DNA of 64,000 nucleotides from Saprospiraceae bacterium (GTDB taxonomy: Bacteria > Bacteroidota > Bacteroidia > Chitinophagales > Saprospiraceae): the NCBI GenBank assembly GCA_024762995.1, contig JANTGI010000003.1, positions 1 to 64,000 of the forward strand, read 5' to 3'. Shown piece by piece: positions 37,182-47,203 of this stretch. Within the stretch, counting starts at the first letter, position 1. Every line of letters begins with the position of its first letter. The notes under the pieces are model-generated. The model saw nothing but the letters and a program-made list of their open reading frames with translations. It ran no database searches and was not told the DNA's origin. Position numbers and translations under genes: made by a program.

Positions 37182-38057
37182 TTATTTCTGAAAATAACGC
37201 CCAACCTTCAGTACTTCTTCCTTACCAAAGAGTGCAAACTTAACCGCCAAAGGTTGATTTTTATATCTTTTCACTTCATAGACTTCAAAATGCAAACTCG
37301 GCTTCGTTGTTCGACCTGTTTCACCACTCAGCGCTAAAAGAGCTCCTTTTTTTACTTCCTGACCAAACACCACGTTATTAGATTTCGGAGAAAGATGCCC
37401 ATATTTGGCAATGGTGCCGTCTTCGTGCATGATTAAAATATAATTATCAAAATCAACACAAGTCCTTTCCGGACAAAATTTAGAATTGTTCATCACTACC
37501 TTGACAACTTTGCCGGCTCTAGCAGCAAAAATTTCTGTCCCTATGGGCAAAGAAAAATCAACCGTTGTTGCCCGATTAGCCCGCTTTTTTCGTTTCTTCT
37601 TTTTGAACTGCTGATTATCTACAACAATAGTATCCGACTTAAAAGGAATTTCATACACGACATTATCATCATGTTTGGAATGGTAAAAATTGCCGATTCG
37701 ATAAGTATATTCATAGTCAATCTTATACTCCTTACCTACTTTGACAACTGCAAATATTTTTTTCCGGCTCTCACCCGGTAAAACAGTCTCACTCCCCTTC
37801 ATGTTTGACCTTTCTATCCCTGTCCCCGATGCCGTGATATCAACAACAAATGGGAGCATTCGCGTCCGATTTGTGGCAAAAAAAGTGACTGCATACTTCA
37901 CATGAGAAATAAAAACTCCAGGAGGACGTAAATCATCTAAAAATTCAATTTTAATCTCATTTTCATTGTTTATAGTATTCGTATAAATGAGTTGTCCAAA
38001 AGAAAAAGACACAAATGTTCCCATCAAGACAAGCAAGGTAAAAATTCTAAATTTCAT
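37182..38057 (-). CDS. M23 (LytM)-like protein with incomplete zinc site
   Basis: The 291-aa secreted protein (signal FTLLVLMGTFVSFSFGQ) has a C-terminal LytM fold. D167 in VDFSLPIGTEI, H221 in YGHLS and H256 in LHFEV are present. The first histidine ligand, normally in an HxGxD or SHTG...D arrangement, is missing: a lysine-rich stretch (FKKKKRKKRANRATT) precedes D167. It may be a non-catalytic wall-binding or amidase-activating protein, as known for EnvC-type LytM domains. It converges on anmK. Confidence 0.82.
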   Translation of the reverse strand: MKFRIFTLLVLMGTFVSFSFGQLIYTNTINNENEIKIEFLDDLRPPGVFISHVKYAVTFFATNRTRMLPFVVDITASGTGIERSNMKGSETVLPGESRKKIFAVVKVGKEYKIDYEYTYRIGNFYHSKHDDNVVYEIPFKSDTIVVDNQQFKKKKRKKRANRATTVDFSLPIGTEIFAARAGKVVKVVMNNSKFCPERTCVDFDNYILIMHEDGTIAKYGHLSPKSNNVVFGQEVKKGALLALSGETGRTTKPSLHFEVYEVKRYKNQPLAVKFALFGKEEVLKVGRYFQK

Positions 38058-38302
38058 GGCTTAAACATTTTTTAAAAACAAAGGCAATGTAAAGATTTTG
38101 TAACTGTTTCGGTAATCTGCAAGTTTCCCCCAAGTACGTTACCTTTTATAAACTCCAAACAACCAACTGGCTATCAACTTATTACATTCAAAAATAAAAA
38201 AAAGTGGTCTCAAACAATAAAGCAATCCTATCATTATGTTTGATTCTTTTCCAATCTACCCCAAATTCCACAAGAAATAGGACATGACCTAATCATTTCC
38301 AA

Positions 38303-38800
38303 TCACTCACAAAGCAAATAAATAGGTCCAACCTGAATCTCATTAGACCGATGACCTGCCCGATCTTGGATGTAAAGCGAATAATAGAGCGTATCTCTAG
38401 ACTTGGTTGGAGAGATACCACATGGGGCTGTACCGTCATCAAAAATACAACAAGCCGTAAAAATCTTAAGATCTACCGTCCCGGAAATACCATTACCTGC
38501 ACCTTCTTCAGGTATAAATGGAATCTGAAAAGTATTTCCTTCATAGCCATCCCTAGAGTCTATCAAAAAAACATTGGGCCCAACGGGATCCGTACTGGAA
38601 GGCTTGGCCCCCAAATCACCGTCACCGTCCGTAAAAGAAAACCGGACAACCATAGTATCTTCATTTTGACTTCCTTGTCTCATCACTTGCTTGCTCAGCC
38701 CCAAAAACTCGATTACCGGCTCATTCGGATAATTGGGTGGTTCTACACAGCCCCAAAACAATAATGTAAATGTAAAAAAAACAAAGAGTAAACGATGCAT
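38303..38800 (-). CDS. Putative lipoprotein, unknown function
   Basis: The open frame extends to 38974, but the ATG at 38800 (165 aa) places a lipoprotein signal (FTFTLLFWGC, Cys18) at the N-terminus. I choose that. The mature part has a beta-sandwich-like opening (VVRFSFTDGDGDLG), a CC pair with a further cysteine (FTACCIFDDGTAPC), and a RDTLYYSLYIQDRAGHRS strand. The DGDGD segment is typical of small Bacteroidota lipoproteins with an Ig-like fold. No function can be given. Confidence 0.75.
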   Translation of the reverse strand: MHRLLFVFFTFTLLFWGCVEPPNYPNEPVIEFLGLSKQVMRQGSQNEDTMVVRFSFTDGDGDLGAKPSSTDPVGPNVFLIDSRDGYEGNTFQIPFIPEEGAGNGISGTVDLKIFTACCIFDDGTAPCGISPTKSRDTLYYSLYIQDRAGHRSNEIQVGPIYLLCE

Positions 38801-38974
38801 GGATTTCTGTTTTAAATAACAACAACTCCGGATGAATATGACAAACGATTTTTTGCTAAAAAAGAGCAAAATATGGCTCAAAAAGAGATTTTTCCAAAAA
38901 AATGATTCTTGTAGAGCATTTACAGCAACTAAGTTAAAGGGATTTAAGCGTTTATGCAAATAAACCAAGCCCAC

Positions 38975-40018
38975 TCACAAATCTGACACCATCAAATTGC
39001 AACCCCTTACATCACTTTGATCATACCGCCCCAGCACTTCAAAACGTTGATGGTCCACCAAACGACCGATATCATCCGTCGCAATAAAACTGCAACTATC
39101 TAGATTTGCTAAATCGATGACATTTATTAATCCTGTTTTTCCGAAAGGCACCAAGGAAAAAGGATCATTCACTTCCCTTAGCAAAATCCGCATGGTGGCA
39201 CCGGGGTGGAAAATACCATCTCCATCTGAATAAGCTTGGGATAATAACTCCGTCATCCCATATTCTGAATGAATCTCAGACACATTAAATGCCCTTTTTA
39301 ATTCGTCATGCAATGCTTCTCGAATAATCTCTTTTCGTCTTCCTTTCATTCCACCGGTCTCCATAATGATACATTCGGACAAATCCGCCGGGTAAGCTTC
39401 CGCAAAATCCAATAATCCGAAACTCACACCCAATAAAATGGTTTTCCGACTTTTCGTAGCTTGCGCCAAAACTTCATTCAAGCCCTTAAAATCATCCAGA
39501 TAAAATCCACTCAATGGACTTTCTGTCTTTGAAATAAAATCATCAACCATTGCCACTAACGAGGAGTTTTTTCTTTCCAAGTACCCCGGCAATAGGGCCA
39601 AAAGGTGATAGTCCGTAAGTTGTCCGTACTGATTTTCAAATATTTTCCGAGCGTTATCCAAATAAAAGGCCTTGTCCCTTACATAATGTACGGAAGGAAT
39701 ACTCCCCGTAGTTCCACTACTTGCAAAGGAAATAGAAGGAGCTATCTCCCAACTTCCTGTTTTAACAACAAAATTTTTAAAAAAAGAAATAGGTAAGAAA
39801 GGAATATCCTCTATCCTTGACACCTGCTTTTTAAATTGCCCCGATAGCAATAAAAAACGACGGTACACCTCGTTATGAACAGATTGATACTCATAGACCT
39901 TTAGCGCAAGCTCATCGAAAGACCAGTCTGTGGAAGTGAGTCGTTGAAGTAATTTTTTACGCAAGTATTTTTTGACAAAGATAATAGAGTTACTCAAAAG
40001 AAAAAAGGGATGCACCAT
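38975..40018 (-). CDS. LuxE-like acyl-protein synthetase / ANL-family ligase
   Basis: The 347-aa protein has the phosphate-binding loop FASSGTTGSIP and the late motif SEIHSEYGMTELLSQAY found in the LuxE branch of adenylate-forming enzymes. LIDHQ/VDHQRFEVLGRYDQSD-type residues close the domain. LuxE activates a fatty acid to acyl-AMP and holds it as a thioester. No luxCD or luminescence genes are present, so a role in lipid or surface modification is only inferred. A nearer inner start is possible because the first residues (MVHPFFLLSNS) look atypical. Confidence 0.82.
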   Translation of the reverse strand: MVHPFFLLSNSIIFVKKYLRKKLLQRLTSTDWSFDELALKVYEYQSVHNEVYRRFLLLSGQFKKQVSRIEDIPFLPISFFKNFVVKTGSWEIAPSISFASSGTTGSIPSVHYVRDKAFYLDNARKIFENQYGQLTDYHLLALLPGYLERKNSSLVAMVDDFISKTESPLSGFYLDDFKGLNEVLAQATKSRKTILLGVSFGLLDFAEAYPADLSECIIMETGGMKGRRKEIIREALHDELKRAFNVSEIHSEYGMTELLSQAYSDGDGIFHPGATMRILLREVNDPFSLVPFGKTGLINVIDLANLDSCSFIATDDIGRLVDHQRFEVLGRYDQSDVRGCNLMVSDL

Positions 40019-40097
40019 TTCGGTACATCCCTCATCATATTATTCTGTAATTGTTTAGGTTTAATTACTTTTACCTAAAGAACTACTTCACAGTAAT

Positions 40098-43000
40098 CTA
40101 CTCTTTTCTAAGCTTCATCATCCGCACATCACCATCAACGGTCACCTTCACAAAGTAGAGACCGGAAGCCAAGTCAGGAATTAAGAACCTGCGTGGGCCA
40201 CTGTTGCCGGATTCCATAGTAAAGGTCTTAACCACCTTACCGTTTGTATCGAAAATGGATACTTCGCCGTTTGTCACTTTGTCTTTCATCACATCGACAT
40301 AGAAAACTTCACCGGCCGGATTAGGAAACAATGCCAACTCCTCATGCCCGGATTTTTTAGCCATAATCTTAATAATATCCGAGCTCATTTCAAAGCCATT
40401 AGGCCCTTTCATGACCACTCTATAAAAATTAGTGCCATTACGAGGATGTTCATCTACGTAAGTATAGGTATTATAACCATTAGAAATACCGTGCCCCAGC
40501 ATAACTTCCATCGCCGCAAAATCTTCTCCGGTAGCCGAATGCTCGACTTGATACGAGAAATCTCCATTTTCAGCACCGGTCACCCATTCCAAGCTAACAG
40601 CTTGATTCGCATAATTACCTGTAATACTCACAAAATTACCTCCACAAGTGTCTTTAACTGTAATAGTTAAACTAGGTGGTTCAAGATAATTCACACATCC
40701 TGCTCTACGCACACACTTCCTATAAACAGTCGAAGAAAATAAAGCAGGTGGCTGGTAATTTGGTGTATTAGAGCCGGGTATAGGCGCCAAAGCAGCACCC
40801 GGTGCTCCTTTCATCCAGATATATTCCAAGGCTCCGGAGCCACCAAATGGTTCAATCAACGTAATCAATTCATTAGGCACTTGACCCGGACAAATCGATT
40901 GATCGTAACCGATAGTTCCTGCGCCCGCCACTTGATCACAAATCACATGGATACCTGCATCCAAAGAAAGATTATCTCCCCCGGCTAGGGTAACGGTGAA
41001 AGGTACAGTCCGACCGGACTCTCCACTGGCATCGCTATCTTTATTATCATTGGCTCCGTTTATCTTAGTAAACTGATAGCCTTGTGGCAAACTTGCCGGG
41101 TCAAATTCAATCACATAAGTCCCGTCTTCTACACAATCAAACAGATACAATCCATCGGCATCAGTCGTCGTTGTTGCAACAACAATATCATCGGCAGTGC
41201 CAATATTACCATCAGGACCGACACCTATCAAGTTCACAACAAAACCTTCAACACCGTTGTAAGCTCCATTTTGAATCCCATCTTGATCATCATCATACCA
41301 AACAAGGTCTCCAACACTCACACAGTTCTTTATTAAACCGGCATCCAAAGTTGGATTATATTCACCGGAGGCCAAAGTCACCACTTGGGTCATTCCGGTG
41401 TTAGGATCGACATCGCTATCCAGCGCATCATCACTACCTGCATTGGAAGTTGTAAAATCATGGTTATCCGGCTTAGTAAAAGTAACCTTATAATCACCTG
41501 GAGGCAATGTAAACATATACATCCCATTCGCATCTGTTACGGTACTCAAATCAATCATCAATCCATAAGCAGATGTACCCGTCACTTGAGCCGTAACTCC
41601 TTCAACGCCCGCTTCATCGGCATCTTGAATACCATTAGAGTTGGCATCTATCCAAACATAATTGCCTAACTTGGCAGGGTCTTCTAATGTCACAGAAGAT
41701 TCACAAGTACAACCTGTAACATCATCCTTTACGACAACAGTATAAGTACCTGCCGATAGACCGGTAATTTGTTGGCTGGTTTCTCCGCTATTACTCCAAG
41801 CAAAAGAAAAGGAACCGGGATGACCTCCGTTCATAGTAACCGTAGCCGACCCATCACTTCCTCCAATACTGCTAATATGTGCTCCATTATAACTTGAAGC
41901 AACAATCGCATTACAAGTAAAACCGGCAGTGGAGCCCACTGTAACGGTAGCACTGGCAGTACAATTATTAGCATCCGTGACCATCACAATATAATCACCG
42001 GCTTCCAAATACATGGCCATATGCGTCGTCTGTCCAAAAGAGTCATTCCATTTATAGGTATATGGTGGTGTTCCTCCGCTTGCCGTTACCATGGCTGTAC
42101 CATTGGCTCCGCCGCAATTAGCATTTGTCGTACTGGTTACTAGCGTAATCGCTGTAGGTTCGCCAACGGTAACCATTCCGGTAGCCATACAGCCGGTTGC
42201 ATCTGTAACAGTCCATCCATATTCTCCGGCTGCTAGATTATCATTGGTTGCATCTGATGTATTATCATCCCATGCGTAAACGTATGGTGCCGTACCTGAA
42301 GTAACTGTAATAGTCGCACTTCCGTCACTTCCGCCGTTACAGGATACATCTGTTCCTGTGGCTGTCGCAACAACCTGCCCACCTCCTTGTTGAACCGTTG
42401 CCGTAGCCGATCCTAAACAAAGATTTTCATCCGCTACAGTCAATATGTAGTTTCCGGCAGGAACTCCACTAATCATGGGAGCCGTGATATTATTATAAGA
42501 CCATAAGTAAGAAATGGTCCCTGTACCACCTGTAACCGTTGCGGAAGCAGAACCATTCGATTCTCCACATGTAGCAGGTGTAGTCGTTATATCAATAACT
42601 ATTGGGTCCGGAGACGTAATTGTTACCGTTTTGACCAAAGGACATCCTACTGCATCCAATATAGTAACCGTATATGTACCGGCTGCCAACCCGGTAGCAT
42701 TAGCGCCGGTGGTATTATTACTCCAAGTGTAGGTGTATGGCCCGGAACCGGAGGTCACTTCAACAGTAGCCGTACCATCACTTGATCCCGAACAAGTTGT
42801 CGGTGTACTAGTCACATTGGCCGTAATATTAGAACCGGTTTGTCCCACAGTAACCGTAGAACTAGCCGTACAACCCAACATATCAGTCACAGTCACTCCA
42901 TGAGTACCCGGATTTAATCCGGTAGCTGTCGCCGTTGTATTTCCATTTGTCCATAAATAAGTATATCCTCCATTACCTCCGGTTACGGTAGCTGTAGCCG

Positions 43001-44267
43001 TTCCGTCAGAAGCAGCACAGTTGGCATTAGTAGAAGTCAAACTAATATCAATCGGATCAGGACCACTTACGATAAAAGATCGTGCAATTGGGCAACCATC
43101 GGCATCCGAAACAGTCACAGCATACTGTCCGGCACATAGTCCGGAGACATTACTTGTGGTTTCTCCGGAACTCCATTGATAGGAGTAAGGCGCACTTCCT
43201 GATATAATATTGATGGAAGCACTACCATCGCAGTTGCCTGAACAAGTGACATCATTTGCAGACAACGTAAAACCAAGGTTAGAAGAGCTTGATTGTCCTA
43301 CATTAACGGTACTTGTAGCGGTACAACCATTGGCATCTGTAATGGTCACCGAATAATCACCGGGCGCAAGGTGCATGATGGTAGCCGTTGTTTCTCCGTT
43401 AGACCACAAATAGGTATAACCCGGAGTTCCACCGGAACCAACAGCAGATGCAGAACCTGTATTGGTACCGGCACAACCGGAAGGAGTCGAAGTCGAGGAA
43501 GCAACCAAAGCCGGTGGCTCATTGACTGTCGCATGATCTACCGCTACACAACCATTAGCATCTGTAACCGTCACATCATAGGTACCGGCACATAAACCGG
43601 TGACATGATCAGTTGTCTGGCTAGTCCCGGACCAGTTGTAAGTATAAGGTGCAGCACCGGTCATTGGCATGACTGTCGCAGTACCATCACAATCACCGGC
43701 GCAACTAGCATCTGTCGCACTAGTACCGAGCCAAATCCCTTCGGGAGAAGGTTCAACAGTCACGGTGCCCACAACGGAACAACCATTCGCATCTGTGATG
43801 GTCACAGAGTAAGTACCTGCAGACAAATTATAGGCAACCCACCACGTCTGTGCGGCAGGGTCATCCCACAAAATAGTATAAGGTGGTGTACCCCCATATG
43901 CAAGAACACCTGCTGTCCCATCATCACTGATGTCGCAAGTTTCATAAGAAGCACTCATAGATACCGACAAAGCAGCCGGCTCTGAGATGTAAACACTGCT
44001 CGATGCAGTATTACCATTAGCATCTGTGGCTGTTACGGAGTAACTGCCGGGGACTAATGAGTTAATTGTTGCTCCGCTAGCACCTGTATTCCATTGATAG
44101 GTATAAGTGCTACCTGCCCCGTCAACCACATTCGCTGTAGCAGTTCCATCAGCGGCACCATGGCAGGTGACGTTAGTAGAACTGATTTGAACAGTAAATC
44201 CGAACAAAGTGGAAGTGAAAAAAAAGGCAGACAGAAAAACAAAGATTGGTGTAAGTTTTCCGTTCAT
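40098..44267 (-). CDS. Large SprB-repeat surface protein, T9SS type A
   Basis: The 1389-aa protein has a signal peptide (FVFLSAFFFTSTLFG). About eleven SprB-type repeats of 75-80 residues follow, each opening with a VTC.G..DGTATA motif and containing YTYLWSNG-like strands. Two SdrD-type B domains (about 865-975 and 982-1100: LGNYVWIDANSNGIQD and VGDLVWYDDDQDGIQN) come next. The C-terminus (about 1308-1389: FPNPAGEVFYVDV) is a type A sorting domain. SprB repeats occur in Flavobacterium gliding adhesins, so a mobile or fixed surface adhesin is likely. It is read from its own promoter. Confidence 0.93.
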   Translation of the reverse strand: MNGKLTPIFVFLSAFFFTSTLFGFTVQISSTNVTCHGAADGTATANVVDGAGSTYTYQWNTGASGATINSLVPGSYSVTATDANGNTASSSVYISEPAALSVSMSASYETCDISDDGTAGVLAYGGTPPYTILWDDPAAQTWWVAYNLSAGTYSVTITDANGCSVVGTVTVEPSPEGIWLGTSATDASCAGDCDGTATVMPMTGAAPYTYNWSGTSQTTDHVTGLCAGTYDVTVTDANGCVAVDHATVNEPPALVASSTSTPSGCAGTNTGSASAVGSGGTPGYTYLWSNGETTATIMHLAPGDYSVTITDANGCTATSTVNVGQSSSSNLGFTLSANDVTCSGNCDGSASINIISGSAPYSYQWSSGETTSNVSGLCAGQYAVTVSDADGCPIARSFIVSGPDPIDISLTSTNANCAASDGTATATVTGGNGGYTYLWTNGNTTATATGLNPGTHGVTVTDMLGCTASSTVTVGQTGSNITANVTSTPTTCSGSSDGTATVEVTSGSGPYTYTWSNNTTGANATGLAAGTYTVTILDAVGCPLVKTVTITSPDPIVIDITTTPATCGESNGSASATVTGGTGTISYLWSYNNITAPMISGVPAGNYILTVADENLCLGSATATVQQGGGQVVATATGTDVSCNGGSDGSATITVTSGTAPYVYAWDDNTSDATNDNLAAGEYGWTVTDATGCMATGMVTVGEPTAITLVTSTTNANCGGANGTAMVTASGGTPPYTYKWNDSFGQTTHMAMYLEAGDYIVMVTDANNCTASATVTVGSTAGFTCNAIVASSYNGAHISSIGGSDGSATVTMNGGHPGSFSFAWSNSGETSQQITGLSAGTYTVVVKDDVTGCTCESSVTLEDPAKLGNYVWIDANSNGIQDADEAGVEGVTAQVTGTSAYGLMIDLSTVTDANGMYMFTLPPGDYKVTFTKPDNHDFTTSNAGSDDALDSDVDPNTGMTQVVTLASGEYNPTLDAGLIKNCVSVGDLVWYDDDQDGIQNGAYNGVEGFVVNLIGVGPDGNIGTADDIVVATTTTDADGLYLFDCVEDGTYVIEFDPASLPQGYQFTKINGANDNKDSDASGESGRTVPFTVTLAGGDNLSLDAGIHVICDQVAGAGTIGYDQSICPGQVPNELITLIEPFGGSGALEYIWMKGAPGAALAPIPGSNTPNYQPPALFSSTVYRKCVRRAGCVNYLEPPSLTITVKDTCGGNFVSITGNYANQAVSLEWVTGAENGDFSYQVEHSATGEDFAAMEVMLGHGISNGYNTYTYVDEHPRNGTNFYRVVMKGPNGFEMSSDIIKIMAKKSGHEELALFPNPAGEVFYVDVMKDKVTNGEVSIFDTNGKVVKTFTMESGNSGPRRFLIPDLASGLYFVKVTVDGDVRMMKLRKE

Positions 44268-44364
44268 GGAAGATTATTTTAAAGAGATTAAAAATTAAGC
44301 AAATTCAATACTTCATCATGTGTGCGAATGCACACTTTGTAATCAGTCGTCGGAATGGATGCCC

Positions 44365-44372
44365 CAAAGATA
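44365..44372 (-). promoter_or_regulatory. -7 promoter element for the SprB-repeat gene
   Basis: The minus strand reads TATCTTTG, 98 bp before the ATG. The rest of the 316-bp gap up to cvpA is AT-rich, with nothing else identified. Confidence 0.55.
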
Positions 44373-44583
44373 GGTAAAAATTTATGTAAAGGCAAATTTT
44401 CTTTTATTTGAACTGCACCCTTTTTTGTTAAAATAACAACAATACCTTCATTAGTATAGTTTATATATAAAAATTACATATATATAAAACATTTTTTTTA
44501 CAAACAGACATAAAAACTATGCTTCGAAACCCTTTGAATAAGGCAAAACATGGGATATGCTCCCCCTAAAACACCTACTCCAA

Positions 44584-45162
44584 TCACTCACTTTTAGGCA
44601 CATCATGTATGTTCGTATCTTGCTCCTCTTCCAATCCGGCTCGTTTAATACGGTCCATATAATCTAAAGTATAATTCCAAAAATCCTTAAAGACAGGCTT
44701 CATGGTCATAAACAGCCCCCGAGCTTCTACCGGTATCTTTTCCAAATAGGCATAGGAGAAAGACGATTCCTTTGTTTTTGTATCTATGACTCGAGACTCG
44801 TTGCCAAACCAAACCAAAATACTAAACAACAAAATAAAAAAACCGGACATTAAAATCCCGCCGGCCACCTTATTAATCGCATTTATCTTTATCGTCTTGA
44901 ATATGCCCTCTACAGTCTTGGCCAAAAGCCGGACCAACAGCATCACCCCCACAAACGTCACCACAAAGCCGGCTATAAACATCAATGGGGATTTGCTAAA
45001 GGTATCCTCCAAAAAACTGGTCATATACGGAGAAAACTTCATCGCTGCCATCAATCCTAATATGATTGAAAGTGTAGAAAATACCGTCTTTATGATCCCT
45101 TTGTTATAGCCAACGTAAAATCCATAAGCTGCCGAAATGAAAAAAATGATGTCAATTACCAT
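44584..45162 (-). CDS. cvpA: CvpA-family membrane protein
   Basis: The 192-aa protein has four hydrophobic helices in the CvpA order. It opens IDIIFFISAAYGFYVGYNKGIIKT and has the conserved INKVAGGILMSGFF segment before the last helix. A charged C-terminal tail is cytosolic. CvpA was first linked to colicin V production; in most bacteria it affects envelope stress tolerance. The gene is monocistronic. Confidence 0.88.
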   Translation of the reverse strand: MVIDIIFFISAAYGFYVGYNKGIIKTVFSTLSIILGLMAAMKFSPYMTSFLEDTFSKSPLMFIAGFVVTFVGVMLLVRLLAKTVEGIFKTIKINAINKVAGGILMSGFFILLFSILVWFGNESRVIDTKTKESSFSYAYLEKIPVEARGLFMTMKPVFKDFWNYTLDYMDRIKRAGLEEEQDTNIHDVPKSE

Positions 45163-45483
45163 AATTTTGTGTTTTGATTCGCAAACTTTGAGTCATTTGT
45201 TGCGTTATTCCTAACTGTTGAGTTACCCTAACGCAATCCTCATGTCACATACAACGGGCGAAGGTAATGATTTAACATTTGATAGGTGCAATTTTGAGCA
45301 AACAAACTGCGTTTCTTCCTTGATTTTCAAGCAATACTGCTCCGGCTATGCTTTTTGATCTTGATTTTTTCTTGTTTTGGCATCCATTTTGTTTGTTATG
45401 GAGTTAGACCTCCCTTTTTGATGCCTTATCACTTGGTCCTATGACTATTTAAGGTTTTTATCCACTTTCAAATTTCAAATTTA
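45163..45483. other. 321-bp intergenic stretch
   Basis: Divergent region between cvpA and a secreted-protein gene. It contains a weak copy of the intergenic motif at 45443-45455. No good -7 box or RNA was seen. Confidence 0.5.
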
Positions 45484-45975
45484 ATGAGAAACTTTCTTCA
45501 ATTAATGGTCTTTATTTTTTTGGCAACTTCTACAGCATTGGCCCAGGGACCAACAGTAAACTCTTCTGACAACTTACCGCTGGTTTTTGTGCTTGGCGAA
45601 CATGCTGAACAATATGATGCCATGACCGAGCAATACTCTAACATGCTCTTGGATGAGTGCAAGGGGGATATGCAATCCGCTTATTCTAAATGGATGGGAA
45701 TGCTTAAAGAAATGGAAGCTTACGCTAAAGAAATCAATTACGACATTGATGGCATCCAAATTTGGATGAATGTATTCTGGAACAAAGACGGGTCTGTCAA
45801 GCACATTGCTTACTACCTTAAGCCGGAATCTAAAGTCGTGCCTTTGGATGAACTAACAGCCTTCATCAAATCTTTTGCTAAACAGTATAAGTTTCCTGTG
45901 CTTGCGCAAAACCAATATGTGCACTACGGACATGCTTTCTTTCCCACTACTCCAAAAAGAGTCGCACACAAATAA
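45484..45975 (+). CDS. Secreted hypothetical protein
   Basis: The 163-aa protein has a signal peptide (LMVFIFLATSTALAQ). The mature part has a helical opening (EQYDAMTEQYSNMLLDEC). A TonB-box-free alpha/beta segment follows (IWMNVFWNKDGSVKHIAYYLKPES, then FIKSFAKQYKFPVLAQNQ), resembling a small sensor or binding fold. I do not recognise a named family. A GCTTGCGCAAA copy at 45900 encodes part of VLAQNQ. It is a single gene. Confidence 0.75.
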   Translation: MRNFLQLMVFIFLATSTALAQGPTVNSSDNLPLVFVLGEHAEQYDAMTEQYSNMLLDECKGDMQSAYSKWMGMLKEMEAYAKEINYDIDGIQIWMNVFWNKDGSVKHIAYYLKPESKVVPLDELTAFIKSFAKQYKFPVLAQNQYVHYGHAFFPTTPKRVAHK

Positions 45976-46065
45976 AATAGCAATTATTGCAGCATTCTGC
46001 TTTGATTCACTAAACATTATACTTGCCTAATCCTTTTCAATATTCAATGAATAATGGAATGGGTT

Positions 46066-47037
46066 ATGACTAAAAATTCAGTATTTTTTTCCTTCGCCCT
46101 TGGGCTGTTTCTTTTGATTTTTTCTGCTTGTCACAAAAAACCGGAAGCAACAGTTTCTTGGGCTTTTTTTGATTTCCCCTATGATTATGACCTGACTTCC
46201 GTCAAAATTCAATCTCCCGACAACTGGCATATCGTCGGTGGAAAAGCTTGGGAATCAGGAATTTACGCCCACATCATCAACCAAGACTCCATTCAGTCTA
46301 TAGATAGTATCGCTCCCAAAAGACTCAATGCTGTCAACCTCGACAATAACAATAATATTTATACGGTTGGATATACCGGCTATCTGCTGTCTCAATCAAA
46401 TAATGCTCCCCACAATTGGCACTCCAACCGGATATTCAACACACTTAATGTCCTTAGAGATGTAGATTTTATCAATGATTCTACCGGACTTGCCGTTGCC
46501 GGAGTTGCTTACCATAATGGTTATATTTTTAGGTTGGAACATGCTCATATCATTCAAAAAATCGACACATTCCAGCTATCCGTCCGTGCCGTAGATTTTA
46601 TTTCTCCCACCAATGCTATCGCCGTAGGCTATGGCAATATCCTAAAAATGCAATCGGATGGTAAATGGAATCGACTACCTAATTATGGCGATTTCTACGT
46701 GGATGTGGACTTCCCCACCCCGACCATCGGTTATATCATCGGCAATGCCGGCTCTATACTAAAGACCACAGACGGTGGACAAAATTGGACTTCCTTACAA
46801 AAGAAAAATACCTATTCCCCCAATAAAGCTTTTCGGGCCATTCGATTTTTGGATGAGCAAAACGGGTTCATTACCGGGGAGCATGGCCTTCTTTGGAAAA
46901 CTAAAGATGGAGGCCAAAACTGGACCATTGGAAAAGGACTACCCGATATAGAACTCCAAGGGATTGACATTCTCCCACACAAAGGGGTTTTGGTTGGAAA
47001 AGCCGGTACCATCATCACCTTTGACCCGGATTTTTAA
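46066..47037 (+). CDS. YCF48/BNR-like beta-propeller lipoprotein
   Basis: I prefer the ATG at 46066 (323 aa) over 46054: it keeps the basic start of a lipoprotein signal ending LLIFSAC (Cys22). The mature protein has propeller repeats with BNR-like turns: KTTDGGQNWTSL, KTKDGGQNWTIG, and IGYIIGNAGSI/NGFITGEHGL strands. This resembles the YCF48/photosystem-II assembly propeller, widespread in non-photosynthetic bacteria as an extracytoplasmic binding scaffold. No partner is obvious. Confidence 0.85.
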   Translation: MTKNSVFFSFALGLFLLIFSACHKKPEATVSWAFFDFPYDYDLTSVKIQSPDNWHIVGGKAWESGIYAHIINQDSIQSIDSIAPKRLNAVNLDNNNNIYTVGYTGYLLSQSNNAPHNWHSNRIFNTLNVLRDVDFINDSTGLAVAGVAYHNGYIFRLEHAHIIQKIDTFQLSVRAVDFISPTNAIAVGYGNILKMQSDGKWNRLPNYGDFYVDVDFPTPTIGYIIGNAGSILKTTDGGQNWTSLQKKNTYSPNKAFRAIRFLDEQNGFITGEHGLLWKTKDGGQNWTIGKGLPDIELQGIDILPHKGVLVGKAGTIITFDPDF

Positions 47038-47145
47038 CCATCCGGTCTTTCAACTTAAATCTCTTCTCTCAAACCTGCAAAGTACAACCGACCACCGACC
47101 ACCACCTAGGAGACAAGCCAAAACCGCAATAAAAACTAAAATTAA

Positions 47146-47176
47146 TTGGCAAATATCAAAAAGGAACATAACTTTG
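47146..47176 (+). promoter_or_regulatory. Bacteroidota promoter with both elements (DUF1573-ubiA)
   Basis: TTG at 47146 (-33 position) and TAACTTTG at 47169 are separated by 20 bp. This is the best full match to the Bacteroidota consensus in the window, 28 bp before the ATG. Confidence 0.7.
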
Positions 47177-47203
47177 TCGATTATTCATCAAAAAATCTAA
47201 AAA

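Noticed and set aside
41082-41669. Several frames opposite the SprB-repeat gene
   Set aside because: Antisense to a clear repetitive coding gene; their residues mirror its repeat composition.
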